Shown one piece after another: positions 16,252 through 26,066 of a DNA stretch of 64,000 nucleotides; position 1 is the stretch's first letter, and every line of letters starts with the position of its first letter. Location of the stretch: NCBI RefSeq assembly GCF_000429985.1, contig NZ_AUCX01000019.1, forward strand, positions 1 to 64,000, in the 5' to 3' direction. A program made the position numbers and the translations under genes. The notes under the pieces are model-generated. The model did not search any database and had not been told where the DNA came from. It was given only the letters and a program-made list of their open reading frames with translations. Source of the stretch: Maridesulfovibrio bastinii DSM 16055. Its GTDB lineage: Bacteria > Desulfobacterota > Desulfovibrionia > Desulfovibrionales > Desulfovibrionaceae.

Positions 16252-18906
16252 GTGAGCAAAATTAAACTCACCCCCATGTTTGAACAATACCTCCAGATAA
16301 AGGAGGAGCACCCGGATGCACTTCTGTTTTACAGAATGGGGGATTTTTTCGAACTGTTTTTTGAAGACGCTGAAATCGCAGCCCGCGAACTTCAGATCGC
16401 TTTAACATGCCGTAATCCCAATTCGGACGTAAAGGTTCCGATGTGCGGAGTTCCGCATCACGCTGTAGAAGCTTATCTTTCGCAACTGCTGGATAAGGGT
16501 TACAAAGTTGCGCTCTGCAACCAGATTGAGGACCCCAAAGAAGCCAAGGGCCTTGTAAAACGTGCCGTAACGAGAATCTATACTCCCGGAACTGTTGTTG
16601 AAGACTCAACCCTCAAGGCTAAGACCAACAACTACCTTGCCGCCCTTTCCTATGATCATGATAAAAATTATGGCGGACTCGCATGGGTGGATTTTTCAAC
16701 AGGACAATTTACAGGTATTTCCAGCAGAAACGAAGCCGAACTATGGCAATGGATTATGAAAATCAGTCCGAAAGAAATTATACTCCAGCGCGAGTATAAA
16801 GTTCCTTCCGGATATTCTGATCTTGATGCCAGAATTACTTATGCTCCTTCTGCCGGATATTTTAATCTTAAAAGTGCGGAGCAAAGTCTTTTTGAATGCC
16901 AGAATGTGGCTGATCTTCATGCTCTGGACCTTCATAACAAGCCTGAGCTGACAAAAGCATGCGGTGCCGTACTGGCATATCTGCGGCAGACCCAGATGTG
17001 TGAAATGAAGCATCTGCGCGAATTTTCGCCTGTAAATATTGCCAGACATCTTATTCTGGATGATGTTACAGAACGAAATCTTGAAATTTTTAAAAGGCTG
17101 GATGGCAGAAGCGGTAAAGGCACGTTAATTAACGCGATTGACCGTACCCTCACCCCGATGGGGGGCAGAATGCTCGCGGCGAGACTTAGAGAACCGTGGC
17201 GTGAATTTACCACCATTGAGAACAGCCAGAAAGCAGTCTCTTTTTTTTATGAAAATGATTCACTGCGGGGAACCTTAAGAGAAAAACTTAATTCCATTTA
17301 TGATCTTGAAAGGCTTTCAACAAGAGTCGTCCTTGGCAGAGCTACCCCCAAGGATTTTATCAGCCTTCGTCAGAGTCTCGGAGAACTTCCGGAAATAGGC
17401 GATATTCTGGCTTCTGTTGTCCCTGAAAAGAATTCAGCTGAAGATTCGGGCTTTTCTGATAATTTAAGGGAGATAATTTCAAAATGGGACTCCATGGCGG
17501 ATATTGCCGCTGTGCTTGAAAGAGCTCTGGTCAACTCTCCTCCGCCGCTTATTACCGAAGGCGGACTTTTCCGCAGCGGATATGATGATAGACTTGACGA
17601 ACTGATTCAACTGACCGAACATGGTGAAGCAAAGCTTGATGATCTGCTCGGCAGTGAAAAAGAAAAAAATGATCTGCCTAAGCTTAAAATAGGCTATAAT
17701 AAAGTTTTCGGTTATTATTTCGAAATTTCCAAAGCTTATAAGGGACAGGTTCCGGACTACTTTGAAAGACGCCAGACACTTGTAAATAGTGAAAGGTATA
17801 TTACTCCGGAACTTAAGGAGCTAGAGGAAAAACTGGTTTCAGCTTCAGACGAAAGGAAGAGGCTGGAATATAATCTGTTTCAGCAGCTGCGTGAGCGCAT
17901 TGCCGCGGAGCGAAGCAGATTTATGTTCATGGCAGATGCTGTTGCGGCTCTGGACTTCTGGCAGGGACTTGCCGAGGCGGCAAGAACCAATTCATGGGTC
18001 CGTCCGGAAATTCATTCGGGAATGGAAATTGAAATTGATGAAGGACGCCATCCTGTGGTGGAGGCGGTTCAGGGATCAGCCAATTACATACCCAACAGTA
18101 TCACTATTGACGAGAAAAGACGTATTCTGCTGATTACCGGTCCTAACATGGCTGGTAAATCCACAGTTCTCAGACAGGTAGCCATTATGGCGATCATGGC
18201 ACAGATAGGTTCTTTCGTTCCCGCATCCCGCGCGGTGATAGGACTGGTGGACCGGGTCTTCTCTAGGGTTGGAGCCTCGGATAACCTTGCCCAGGGTCAA
18301 TCCACCTTCATGGTCGAAATGATGGAAACCGCTAGGATTCTGAGACAGGCTACCAAACGAAGTCTGGTAATTCTGGATGAAATCGGACGTGGAACCAGCA
18401 CTTTTGACGGCCTTGCCCTGGCATGGGCGGTTGTTGAAGAGCTCTCCAAAAGGGCCAAAGGCGGAATAAGAACTCTTTTTGCAACTCATTACCATGAGCT
18501 GACCTCGCTTGAAGGGGTTATAGAGGGACTGAGAAACTTTAATATCGCTGTGCGGGAATGGAAAGGAGACATTCTTTTTCTAAGACGTCTTGTTCCGGGA
18601 CCGGCAGATAAAAGTTACGGTATTGAAGTTGCCCGACTGGCTGGTGTTCCGCGCCCTGTGGTTATAAGGGCGAGGGAAATTCTGGCTGAACTGGAAAAAA
18701 AATCACAGAATCAGGAATCTGCGGGTTCAAAACAGTCTGTTGTTCAAAACATTCTGCCCGGACTTATTAACAAGGAACACAATGTTCCTGTTAATAATGT
18801 GGAACCTCCGTTTGTTCAGGAACTCAGGGATCTTGATGTCAACGGGCTCTCCCCTATTGAAGCACTGACTGTGATTAACAGATGGAAAAAATCTCTTGGA
18901 GAATAG
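16252..18906 (+). CDS. mutS: DNA mismatch repair protein MutS
   Basis: 884 residues from a GTG start. The N-terminal mismatch-binding domain has FYRMGDFFELFFEDAE (family Phe-x-Glu wedge context), the core lever regions are present, and the C-terminal ABC ATPase has Walker A GPNMAGKSTVLRQ near residue 630, LDEIGRGTSTFDGLALAWA (Walker B/signature) and ATHYHEL. Length agrees with full MutS1. It binds mismatches and recruits MutL. It follows lapB by 17 bases, and a lipoprotein gene starts 3 bases after its stop, so it sits in an operon. Confidence 0.97.
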   Translation: MSKIKLTPMFEQYLQIKEEHPDALLFYRMGDFFELFFEDAEIAARELQIALTCRNPNSDVKVPMCGVPHHAVEAYLSQLLDKGYKVALCNQIEDPKEAKGLVKRAVTRIYTPGTVVEDSTLKAKTNNYLAALSYDHDKNYGGLAWVDFSTGQFTGISSRNEAELWQWIMKISPKEIILQREYKVPSGYSDLDARITYAPSAGYFNLKSAEQSLFECQNVADLHALDLHNKPELTKACGAVLAYLRQTQMCEMKHLREFSPVNIARHLILDDVTERNLEIFKRLDGRSGKGTLINAIDRTLTPMGGRMLAARLREPWREFTTIENSQKAVSFFYENDSLRGTLREKLNSIYDLERLSTRVVLGRATPKDFISLRQSLGELPEIGDILASVVPEKNSAEDSGFSDNLREIISKWDSMADIAAVLERALVNSPPPLITEGGLFRSGYDDRLDELIQLTEHGEAKLDDLLGSEKEKNDLPKLKIGYNKVFGYYFEISKAYKGQVPDYFERRQTLVNSERYITPELKELEEKLVSASDERKRLEYNLFQQLRERIAAERSRFMFMADAVAALDFWQGLAEAARTNSWVRPEIHSGMEIEIDEGRHPVVEAVQGSANYIPNSITIDEKRRILLITGPNMAGKSTVLRQVAIMAIMAQIGSFVPASRAVIGLVDRVFSRVGASDNLAQGQSTFMVEMMETARILRQATKRSLVILDEIGRGTSTFDGLALAWAVVEELSKRAKGGIRTLFATHYHELTSLEGVIEGLRNFNIAVREWKGDILFLRRLVPGPADKSYGIEVARLAGVPRPVVIRAREILAELEKKSQNQESAGSKQSVVQNILPGLINKEHNVPVNNVEPPFVQELRDLDVNGLSPIEALTVINRWKKSLGE

Positions 18907-18909
18907 TAA

Positions 18910-19362
18910 ATGAAAAAATCACTCTGGTTGAAGCAGGCTGTTGTTCCTGCCATGCTGATGCTGTGCCTTGCTTTATCCGGTTGCGGAGTCAAAATATGGC
19001 CCTCACCGGTTAAAAGTGAAGACATTTTTAAAATCGCATCGGTAAACGGCACCAGAAGCGGCAGTTGCCTTACAGTCACGGTGAAGCTTTCCGGAGCATA
19101 CCAGAATCTGGCCAATATCAGCATGCAGTATCAGGCTGATGGAGACGGTCCCGGAGAAGGATGCCCCACCTGTCCGTTTTTTCCAGCAAACCGTGAGAAC
19201 TATATACCCGGAAGCAGTAATATTTCATCTGACGGAGCAATTCTGTCCTTCACCGAATGCGGGTTAGATCCGCAGAAAAGTTATCGTTGGAGAATTGTTG
19301 CAAGCAATGTGTATGATACACTTGGTCTTGCTATCTCGGATGTTTTTACTGCAGCACCATAA
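18910..19362 (+). CDS. lipoprotein of unknown function
   Basis: 150 residues with a type II signal peptide ending in the lipobox LSGC (Cys about 25). Mature Ser/Thr-rich, beta-rich sequence with CPTCPFF and a final segment (KSYRWRIVASNVYDTLGLAI) resembling a fibronectin-III-like strand pattern. Residues after the Cys (GVKIWPS) give no obvious inner-membrane retention signal, so outer-membrane placement is likely. It sits 3 bases after mutS and 21 before lysA. A small lipoprotein before lysA or dapF is common in Proteobacteria, but this one is too long to be LptM. No family recognised. Confidence 0.7.
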   Translation: MKKSLWLKQAVVPAMLMLCLALSGCGVKIWPSPVKSEDIFKIASVNGTRSGSCLTVTVKLSGAYQNLANISMQYQADGDGPGEGCPTCPFFPANRENYIPGSSNISSDGAILSFTECGLDPQKSYRWRIVASNVYDTLGLAISDVFTAAP

Positions 19363-19383
19363 AATTAAACGGAGTCCCTTGAT

Positions 19384-20622
19384 ATGAACTATTTTGAATT
19401 TAAAGATAACGAACTTTTTGCTGAAAATATCAGCGTTACGGAACTTGCCCACGAGTATGGCACTCCACTCTATGTTTACAGTGCGGCTACCCTGCGCCGT
19501 CATTTTGATGCTTTTGACTCTGCTTTTTCAGGTCTTGAGCATCTGACCTGCTTTTCTGTTAAAGCCAACTCAAACCTCAGTGTTCTTAAACTCCTTGCTG
19601 AAAAAGGAGCCGGAATGGATATCGTTTCCGGAGGAGAACTCTATCGCGCCCTTAAAGCAGGCGTTCCCTCAGACCGCATTGTTTATTCCGGTGTAGGCAA
19701 AAAAGCGTATGAAATTGCTGAAGCTCTGAAAGCCGACATACTTATGTTCAATGTTGAAAGTGTCGGAGAGCTTCATCGCATCAACGAAGTTGCCGGTTCC
19801 ATGGGTAAAAAAGCACGCATCAGTTTCCGTATCAATCCTGATGTTGATCCGAAAACCCATCCTTATATTTCAACCGGAATGAAAAAAAATAAATTCGGTC
19901 TGGAAATTGAAAATGCTTTTGAAGCATATAAGACCGCTAAAGATCTTCCCAATGTCGACCCTGTTGGAATGGACTGCCACATCGGTTCACAGTTGACAGA
20001 GATTGCACCTTTCCTTGAAGCTCTGGAAAAACTTCTCAAGTTTAACCAGAGACTTAAAGATATCGGCATTAATATTTCCACCCTTGATCTCGGTGGAGGA
20101 CTCGGCATCACTTATGATGAAGAAGAACCGCCTCATCCTAAAGAATTCGGAGAAGCTCTTACAAAGGCATTAAAGGATCAGGGCCTTAAAGTAATACTTG
20201 AACCCGGACGTGTTATTGCCGGTAACTCCGGCATTCTGGTAACTGAAGTTGTTTATACTAAAAAATCACCTACAAAGAATTTCCTGATTGTAGATGCCGG
20301 TATGAACGATTTGATCCGCCCTTCTCTCTACGGTTCTTATCACCGTCTGGAAGAGGTTGTAAAAAAAGGACGCCCGGAAATTGAGTGCGATGTTGTCGGC
20401 CCTATCTGCGAATCAGGAGATTTTATCGCCCGTGACCGCAACCTTCCTGAAATGGAACAGGGAGAACTGCTGGCTGCATACTCTGCCGGAGCTTACGGCT
20501 TTACAATGGCCTCAAACTACAATTCACGTCCCCGCGCTGCGGAAGTCATTGTTGACGGTGATGATGTGATAGTTGCCCGCAGAAGAGAATCTTACGAGGA
20601 TCTCGTTAATCTTGAATGCTGA
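19384..20622 (+). CDS. lysA: diaminopimelate decarboxylase
   Basis: 412 residues, fold-type III PLP enzyme making L-lysine from meso-diaminopimelate. PLP lysine Lys60 in CFSVKANSN, MDIVSGGELYRAL, the HIGSQL strand, LDLGGGLGITY (phosphate loop), LEPGRVIAGNSG, and the substrate-side CESGDF near residue 344. Last gene of the HIT-lapA-lapB-mutS-lipoprotein-lysA run, followed by a hairpin. Together with dapL it marks both ends of the late lysine pathway in this window. Confidence 0.96.
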   Translation: MNYFEFKDNELFAENISVTELAHEYGTPLYVYSAATLRRHFDAFDSAFSGLEHLTCFSVKANSNLSVLKLLAEKGAGMDIVSGGELYRALKAGVPSDRIVYSGVGKKAYEIAEALKADILMFNVESVGELHRINEVAGSMGKKARISFRINPDVDPKTHPYISTGMKKNKFGLEIENAFEAYKTAKDLPNVDPVGMDCHIGSQLTEIAPFLEALEKLLKFNQRLKDIGINISTLDLGGGLGITYDEEEPPHPKEFGEALTKALKDQGLKVILEPGRVIAGNSGILVTEVVYTKKSPTKNFLIVDAGMNDLIRPSLYGSYHRLEEVVKKGRPEIECDVVGPICESGDFIARDRNLPEMEQGELLAAYSAGAYGFTMASNYNSRPRAAEVIVDGDDVIVARRRESYEDLVNLEC

Positions 20623-20648
20623 TAATCAAGTAGGCTTAAGCTTATAAT

Positions 20649-20679
20649 CAACACCGGCGTATATTTTACGCCGGTGTTG
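20649..20679 (+). terminator. hairpin terminator after lysA
   Basis: caacaccggcgt (20649-20660) pairs perfectly with acgccggtgttg (20668-20679). The following T-tract is poor (ttaaag), so termination may be partial. Confidence 0.6.
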
Positions 20680-20770
20680 TTAAAGACAGTTTCCAGCATG
20701 ACCTGTTTCGTGCCTCGAATCTGTCTTTTTGTTTTAAACCGTGTTTTTTTAATTCAGCTGATGGACTTAT

Positions 20771-21499
20771 ATGGCCAGATTGAACTCATTTTATCTTTCC
20801 CCAGATAAATGGCAGAAACCGTTCACGCTACAGGACGGTGAAGCCCGGCACATGCTTAAAGTTTTGCGGACTCCGGTTGGTGAAACTGTCAGAATTTTTG
20901 ACGGTCAGGGCAGGAGCGGTCTTTTTGAATTGCTGGAAGCGACCAAAAGCAAAGCCGTACTTACGCCGCTAAATGAGGAGTTCTTTGAAGATTCCCGCAA
21001 TCTGACCCTGGCTATAGGCTGGAATAAATCTTCACGCCGAGGTTGGATTTTAGAAAAAGCAGTTGAACTTGGCTGCCGTTCCATTATTTTCTTTCAAGCG
21101 GAAAGAAGTCAGGGAAAAATTCCTGATAAAAATAAGGAAAAATGGCAGGATGCGCTGATAACCGCGGCTAAACAATGCGGCAATGTCTGGCTGCCTGAAA
21201 TTAAAACCATCGGCGGTGGAATTGACGGACTGACTGAAATATCAGGAGAATTTGATAATAAAACCGTGCTGTGGGAAAATCAGGGCAAGGGCAGCCTGTT
21301 TAATCCGGCTGATTTTTCAAAAGGTCAATCCATAGTTGTCATCGGTCCTGAAGGTGGACTTTCAGAGCTTGAAGTTTCTAAACTTGAATTGAATGGTTTT
21401 AAGCCGCTCAGCCTCGGGACCAGTATTCTGAGATGGGAAACCGCTGCTGTTTTGTGTTTGTCTGCCTGTTATCTGGAATCACAAAAACATGCGCAGTAA
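20771..21499 (+). CDS. rsmE: 16S rRNA (uracil1498-N3)-methyltransferase
   Basis: 242 residues. N-terminal PUA-like region (EARHMLKVLRTPVGETVRIFDGQG) and C-terminal SPOUT knot with IGPEGGLSELEV and LGTSILRWETAA, both hallmark motifs of RsmE. It methylates U1498 of 16S rRNA in the decoding centre using AdoMet. Separated from lysA by 148 bases, it probably has its own promoter and is cotranscribed with the next gene 18 bases on. Confidence 0.93.
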   Translation: MARLNSFYLSPDKWQKPFTLQDGEARHMLKVLRTPVGETVRIFDGQGRSGLFELLEATKSKAVLTPLNEEFFEDSRNLTLAIGWNKSSRRGWILEKAVELGCRSIIFFQAERSQGKIPDKNKEKWQDALITAAKQCGNVWLPEIKTIGGGIDGLTEISGEFDNKTVLWENQGKGSLFNPADFSKGQSIVVIGPEGGLSELEVSKLELNGFKPLSLGTSILRWETAAVLCLSACYLESQKHAQ

Positions 21500-21517
21500 T
21501 AGCACACGGAGTTGAAA

Positions 21518-22774
21518 TTGAAATTGGAACTGACAGACAACCAGCCCCTTGCTGACCGTATTCGCCCACAAAGTATTGATGATTTTGTCGGGCAGAATCA
21601 TATTCGTGAGAGGCTTCAGGCTTTTGCGAGAGCCAAAAGACTGTCCAGTCTGCTCCTTTTCGGTCCTCCGGGGTGTGGAAAATCAACAATGGCTCTGCTG
21701 CTTGCCAAAATAAGCGGAAGACATTTTGTGCGCATCAGTGCTCCCGAAGCCGGAATTGCAGCCTTGCGGAAGCAGCTTGCAGGTATGGATATTCTCATAC
21801 TTGATGAACTGCACCGTTTTTCAAAATCGCAGCAGGATTTTTTTCTTCCTCTGCTTGAATCCGGTCAGATTACCCTTTTGGCTACAACAACTGAAAACCC
21901 GTCTTTCAGTGTAACCAGACAACTGCTTTCAAGACTTCATGTTCTGCGTCTGCGCCAGCTTTCAAAAAGTGATCTCATCAGCATCGCCCGCCGTGGAGCT
22001 CAGGAACTGAATGTAGAGATGGATGATGAAGTGTACAGCCTGCTTGCCGCCCTTTCAGGTGGTGACGGCAGAACTCTTTTAAATCTACTGGAATATACAG
22101 CACAACTGCCTGAGGATAAAAGAGAGCCTGAAAATTTACGCAAGGTTATGCCGGACGTAATTATCAGAGGTGATAGGGATGGTGATTCCCACTACGAGCT
22201 GGCTTCGGCACTTATCAAATCCATCCGCGGCAGTGACCCGGATGCAGCCCTGTATTATCTTGGATGCCTTATTGAAAGCGGTGAAGACCCTAAGTTCATT
22301 GCCAGACGTCTTATTATTTCCGCCGGTGAAGATATCGGGCTGGCTGACCCTTATGCTCTAACTATGGCCGTTTCCTGCCAGCAGGCAGTTGAATTCATCG
22401 GTATGCCGGAAGGTCGCATCCCTCTTGCTGAAGTTGCCGTATATCTGGCCCTTGCCCCTAAAAGTAATTCCACCTACGCCGGATATCATACGGTATCACA
22501 GGAAATTCGCCAGAACGGGATGATGCAGGTTCCTTTGCATCTTCGAAATGCAACAACCGCACAGCAGAAAGAATGGGGATTCGGACGGAACTATAAATAT
22601 CCGCATTCTTACCCTAAATCATGGGTCGAGCAGGCCTATCTGCCTGAAGAACTTTTAGGGCGTAAATTTTACGCTGCAAAAGATCAGGGAGAAGAACCCA
22701 GACTGAATGCCTGGCTCAAAGCACATTTTAGAAATAGACCCGTCATTCCAAATAAAGATGGAAAAAAACGATAA
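21518..22774 (+). CDS. rarA: replication-associated recombination AAA+ ATPase RarA
   Basis: About 418 residues. Two TTG codons compete: 21512 directly touches the GGAG at 21508, while 21518 stands 6 bases away and is preferred. RPQSIDDFVGQNHI, Walker A FGPPGCGKSTMALLLAK, DELHRFSKSQQDFFLP (Walker B), ATTENPSF (sensor 1), then the C-terminal tetramerisation region ending in GYHTVSQEIRQ and NYKYPHSYPKSWVEQ. All match RarA/MgsA, which acts at stalled forks with SSB. Downstream of rsmE by 18 bases. Confidence 0.93.
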   Translation: MKLELTDNQPLADRIRPQSIDDFVGQNHIRERLQAFARAKRLSSLLLFGPPGCGKSTMALLLAKISGRHFVRISAPEAGIAALRKQLAGMDILILDELHRFSKSQQDFFLPLLESGQITLLATTTENPSFSVTRQLLSRLHVLRLRQLSKSDLISIARRGAQELNVEMDDEVYSLLAALSGGDGRTLLNLLEYTAQLPEDKREPENLRKVMPDVIIRGDRDGDSHYELASALIKSIRGSDPDAALYYLGCLIESGEDPKFIARRLIISAGEDIGLADPYALTMAVSCQQAVEFIGMPEGRIPLAEVAVYLALAPKSNSTYAGYHTVSQEIRQNGMMQVPLHLRNATTAQQKEWGFGRNYKYPHSYPKSWVEQAYLPEELLGRKFYAAKDQGEEPRLNAWLKAHFRNRPVIPNKDGKKR

Positions 22775-22903
22775 ATTTTAAATTTCATAAAATCATCCGT
22801 ATAAATCAGCCGGGGTTGTTGCCCGTACCCATCAAGACATGTATAGTTTAGTAGCAGCTACTGATATTGCTGCTTTACATTTAATGATTCAGCGGAGTTT
22901 TTG

Positions 22904-24037
22904 ATGGAATCACTTAACAACCTTGTTGTAGACAACATCATTGAAAGCCTCCCCATAGGGCTGATTGTTATTTCTCCTATAGGTGAAATAATAGTTTTGA
23001 ATGAAGCTGTCTGCCAGATGCTTGGTCTGGAACGTAAAAAGCATCTCGGTTGTGGCTGGGCAGAACTGTTTATTACCGGAGAAAATGAAAATCTTGAATT
23101 CAATCAGGTTATTATAGACACAATTTCAAACCATCACACGATGAAGCGAACCGAGGTCGTCTACACTGATCATAACGGGCGTAAAAAATTGTTTAATATG
23201 ACATCTTCCTTTTTAAAGGAGGAAGGCAATGTCGCCGGTCTGGTTCTGCTGATGCAGGATGTAACTGAAGATCACCGCAGAACCGAGCGTGAAAAGAAAA
23301 TTCTTTCCCGTTATGCCGATTTGCAGAAAGACAGGATGGAAGGCCTTAACTCCCTTGCCAGAGCTGTTGCTCATCAGCTTCGAAATCCTGCAATGGCAAT
23401 CAGCGGCCTTTCAAAAATTGTGCATAGAAAAACCGAAGATCCGGCGATTCGTGAATATGTGGAAGCTATAGAGGAAGAAGCCGGACGGCTGGAAAATCTG
23501 GTGCGGGGAGTTAATGACTATGCCTCAGTCAAAAATTTATCAATACGTCGCGAAAAGACCATAGATCTTCTGGAAAATTCCCTATCTACAGCAAATAGTT
23601 TACTAAAATGCATTGATGAATCCATTGAGATGAAACTTGAATGCCTTGTAGAAAATCTCAATGTCGATCCAGCATTATTTGTTTCGGTTTTAAGAGAACT
23701 TTTTATGAATGCAAGTAACTTTACACCGCAGAAGCATACAGTTGTAAAAGTTAAGGTATTTGCAAAAAATAAAAAAATTTATCTGGCGGTAAAAGATAAA
23801 GGTATGGGTATTGATCCGAGGCAGCTTCCGTTTGTATTTGATCCTTTCTATACTACTAAACCCAAAGGAGTCGGGATGGGACTGCCAAGGGTTAAAAGAA
23901 TAATTTTTGAACACGGCGGAAAAATTATTCTAAAAAGTAAAGGTAAAGATACCGGAACAACGGCTCTCATAGAGCTGCCGGAAACGAAGCCTGATTATGA
24001 TCACCCTGCTGAAGAGTCGTCACCAGCAGCAGAATAG
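22904..24037 (+). CDS. cytosolic PAS-domain sensor histidine kinase
   Basis: 377 residues from the ATG at 22904 (GCGGAG six bases upstream); a TTG at 22901 is less likely. PAS domain in residues about 10-120 (ESLPIGLIVISPIGEIIVLN), then a HisKA helix with His157 in AHQLRNPAMAISGL, N-box ELFMNASNF, G1 DKGMGIDP, F-box FVFDPFYTTKPKGVGMGL and G2. No transmembrane helix, so it senses something inside the cell. No response regulator gene adjoins it. Its last 37 bases overlap, tail to tail, the STAS gene on the opposite strand. Confidence 0.9.
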   Translation: MESLNNLVVDNIIESLPIGLIVISPIGEIIVLNEAVCQMLGLERKKHLGCGWAELFITGENENLEFNQVIIDTISNHHTMKRTEVVYTDHNGRKKLFNMTSSFLKEEGNVAGLVLLMQDVTEDHRRTEREKKILSRYADLQKDRMEGLNSLARAVAHQLRNPAMAISGLSKIVHRKTEDPAIREYVEAIEEEAGRLENLVRGVNDYASVKNLSIRREKTIDLLENSLSTANSLLKCIDESIEMKLECLVENLNVDPALFVSVLRELFMNASNFTPQKHTVVKVKVFAKNKKIYLAVKDKGMGIDPRQLPFVFDPFYTTKPKGVGMGLPRVKRIIFEHGGKIILKSKGKDTGTTALIELPETKPDYDHPAEESSPAAE

Positions 24038-24378
24038 GCTTTTAAAGCCTCGTCCAGATCATCGTATATATTATAGATATCATCAAATTTAACCAGTTTG
24101 AAAATCTGGTATACGTTCTCATTAAGTCCGCAAAGGCAGACCCTTTGCCCGGCCTGACTTCTTTTTTTGAAAAACAAGACCAGCGCACCAAGACCTGAAC
24201 TGTTTATAAAAACAATTCCTGACAGATCGATAATAATTTTAGCAGATTTCTGATCTAATTTTTCAGCGGTCAACTTATGAAACATCTCTACCGATGAGGC
24301 ATCGAGATTTCCCTTAAGCTTAACGATATCAATATCGCCGTTTTTGAAAAATAAAATATCCATCAGTGAATCAGACAT
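24001..24378 (-). CDS. STAS-domain anti-anti-sigma-type protein
   Basis: About 125 residues from ATG 24378; ATG 24387 is in frame but adds only three residues. Single STAS domain: VKLKGNLDASSVEMFHKLT, IIIDLSGIVFINSSGLGALVLFFKKR with the regulatory serine pair in INSSGLG, and a final helix pair. The family switches by phosphorylation of the Ser in SSGL by an HPK-like kinase. The overlapping convergent histidine kinase has a GHKL ATPase but is not the usual RsbW type. HDOD gene lies just upstream on the same strand (50 bases), so these two may be cotranscribed. Confidence 0.85.
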   Translation of the reverse strand: MSDSLMDILFFKNGDIDIVKLKGNLDASSVEMFHKLTAEKLDQKSAKIIIDLSGIVFINSSGLGALVLFFKKRSQAGQRVCLCGLNENVYQIFKLVKFDDIYNIYDDLDEALKAYSAAGDDSSAG

Positions 24379-24428
24379 AAAACACACTGCCCTGTTTCAG
24401 AGAACTATTAATTATTCTGTCTGAAAAA

Positions 24429-25670
24429 TCAGCCGAAAAATGCATTCATCAGCCCGGTGATCTGATTGTCATAACATTCCACAAAGTCAGTAACTTTTTC
24501 AATATCCAGCGAAAGCATTTCCCATGCTCCGGTATCAATTCCGGGCATAACGTACATGCCGCCTTCAGCTATGCCGGTAGCATTGGCAAGATTGTCGGCA
24601 ACCTGTAAAATGGCTGCTTCCATTTTATGTTCACTGTTCAAAGCGGAATGGTGATGACTGATTATTTCTGTTAAATAGTCCGGGAAATCCCAGCGTTTCA
24701 GCAATACAGAGGCGATATCAGTATGATTGAATCCAAGACACATGTCTTCGGCCTCAATCTGCGGGACAAAATTTTCACGGGCATAGAGCATGGCCTGAAC
24801 CGAGGCATAAGGCATTTTTTTATACAGAACCAGCTTGCCGACATCATGCAGCAGACCAGCCGTAAATATTTTTTCTGACGAAATTCCTGAAAGATTATCA
24901 GCTATGATTTTTGCAAAAACAGCCACACTGAGTGAGTGTTTCCAAAAAGTTTTCATATCAATAAGTTCTGGTGGAATATCCTTGAAATAACTGATGGCTG
25001 AAAGCCCCAGCGCAAGAGTTGAAAGTTCCTCTCCACCGACTAGGGTTACGGCTCTGGAGATACTTTCAATTTTGGAAGGGAATCCATACATGGCACTGTT
25101 GACCAGTTTGAGCAGTTTGGCCGAAAAGCCGACATCCATGCTGACCACTCTGGCAATGTCATCCGAGGAAGCTTTAGGATCATTTAAAATTTCATTAATT
25201 TTCAGAAAAATATCCGGAAATGAAGCCAGATGAACTTCTGCATTGACCACATCCTGCACCGATCCTTCATCACGGTAAAAAAGGTCGCGCAAATGATCAA
25301 AAGCAACAGCAGTAAGATCTTCCGTTGTCGGTGGCACCCATCCCTGCATCAGTCTGAGAGCTGTACGCTTCACCGCCATATCGAAAATTGCGCCCATCAG
25401 GGGATGATCATGATCCACATACATAAAAAATTCACGGGTATATTGAAAAGCCCTTTCAAAAGTTTCATCATCAGGATCACCGAGATCTTCAGCTTTTATT
25501 TCGCAGCTTTCAACGCCCTGTCTTTTTAATATGGAAACATGGTTCTCAGTAAGCACTGTTCCAGCAGGCAACAGCATCCTTCCTGAATGCATGAGGTCTT
25601 CACCAAGAATCATACCGGCAGTTACATCTTCAATTGCGGTGGCAGGCACAGTTACCTCCATTTTCACCAA
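24429..25670 (-). CDS. HDOD-domain signalling protein
   Basis: About 406-413 residues. GTG 25670 opens the longest frame, but GGAGG lies 5 bases before a GTG at 25649, which I consider the likelier start. An N-terminal beta-rich part (DVTAGMILGEDLMHSGRMLLPAGTVLTENH) resembles the DUF3391-like region found ahead of HD modules. The C-terminal two-thirds is HDOD (FLKINEILNDPKASSDDIARVV, LKLVNSAMYG, GLLHDVGKLVLYKKMP). HDOD proteins lack proven catalytic activity and often act in motility, stress or c-di-GMP networks. Paired with STAS downstream. Confidence 0.85.
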   Translation of the reverse strand: MVKMEVTVPATAIEDVTAGMILGEDLMHSGRMLLPAGTVLTENHVSILKRQGVESCEIKAEDLGDPDDETFERAFQYTREFFMYVDHDHPLMGAIFDMAVKRTALRLMQGWVPPTTEDLTAVAFDHLRDLFYRDEGSVQDVVNAEVHLASFPDIFLKINEILNDPKASSDDIARVVSMDVGFSAKLLKLVNSAMYGFPSKIESISRAVTLVGGEELSTLALGLSAISYFKDIPPELIDMKTFWKHSLSVAVFAKIIADNLSGISSEKIFTAGLLHDVGKLVLYKKMPYASVQAMLYARENFVPQIEAEDMCLGFNHTDIASVLLKRWDFPDYLTEIISHHHSALNSEHKMEAAILQVADNLANATGIAEGGMYVMPGIDTGAWEMLSLDIEKVTDFVECYDNQITGLMNAFFG

Positions 25671-26066
25671 TCCTGAAAGCAGGTCTGATGGATGGTTTTA
25701 ACAGATTCAAACATATAAATTCAATTAACTGAATCCGCTTTATTGATATCCTGAAGTGAATGACAATTACCAGATCAAATACAATAAATTTAAATTCAAC
25801 GTAGCAACGTTTTTAAAATTAAAACTCACTTTTTAGACCTGATTTATTTTTACATCATTTCTTTCAGGAAATGAATAATCATTTCAAAACCACAAATCGA
25901 AGCTCCACCTTGTCCCCGGCTCCGCTTGAAAAAAACAATTAAATTACAAATTCAATTATCTACTGTTAACTTAAATCCTATATATTTAAAACTACATTAT
26001 TGCGTGATATTAATCATTAAAATGTTCATTCTGTAATTATAATATTCAGCGCACGGCCACTATTTA
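25671..26066. other. AT-rich intergenic region
   Basis: Nearly 400 bases between the HDOD start and the end of the glycosyltransferase unit. No frame, no clear terminator or structured element. It should contain the promoter for the HDOD-STAS unit on the minus strand. Confidence 0.4.
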
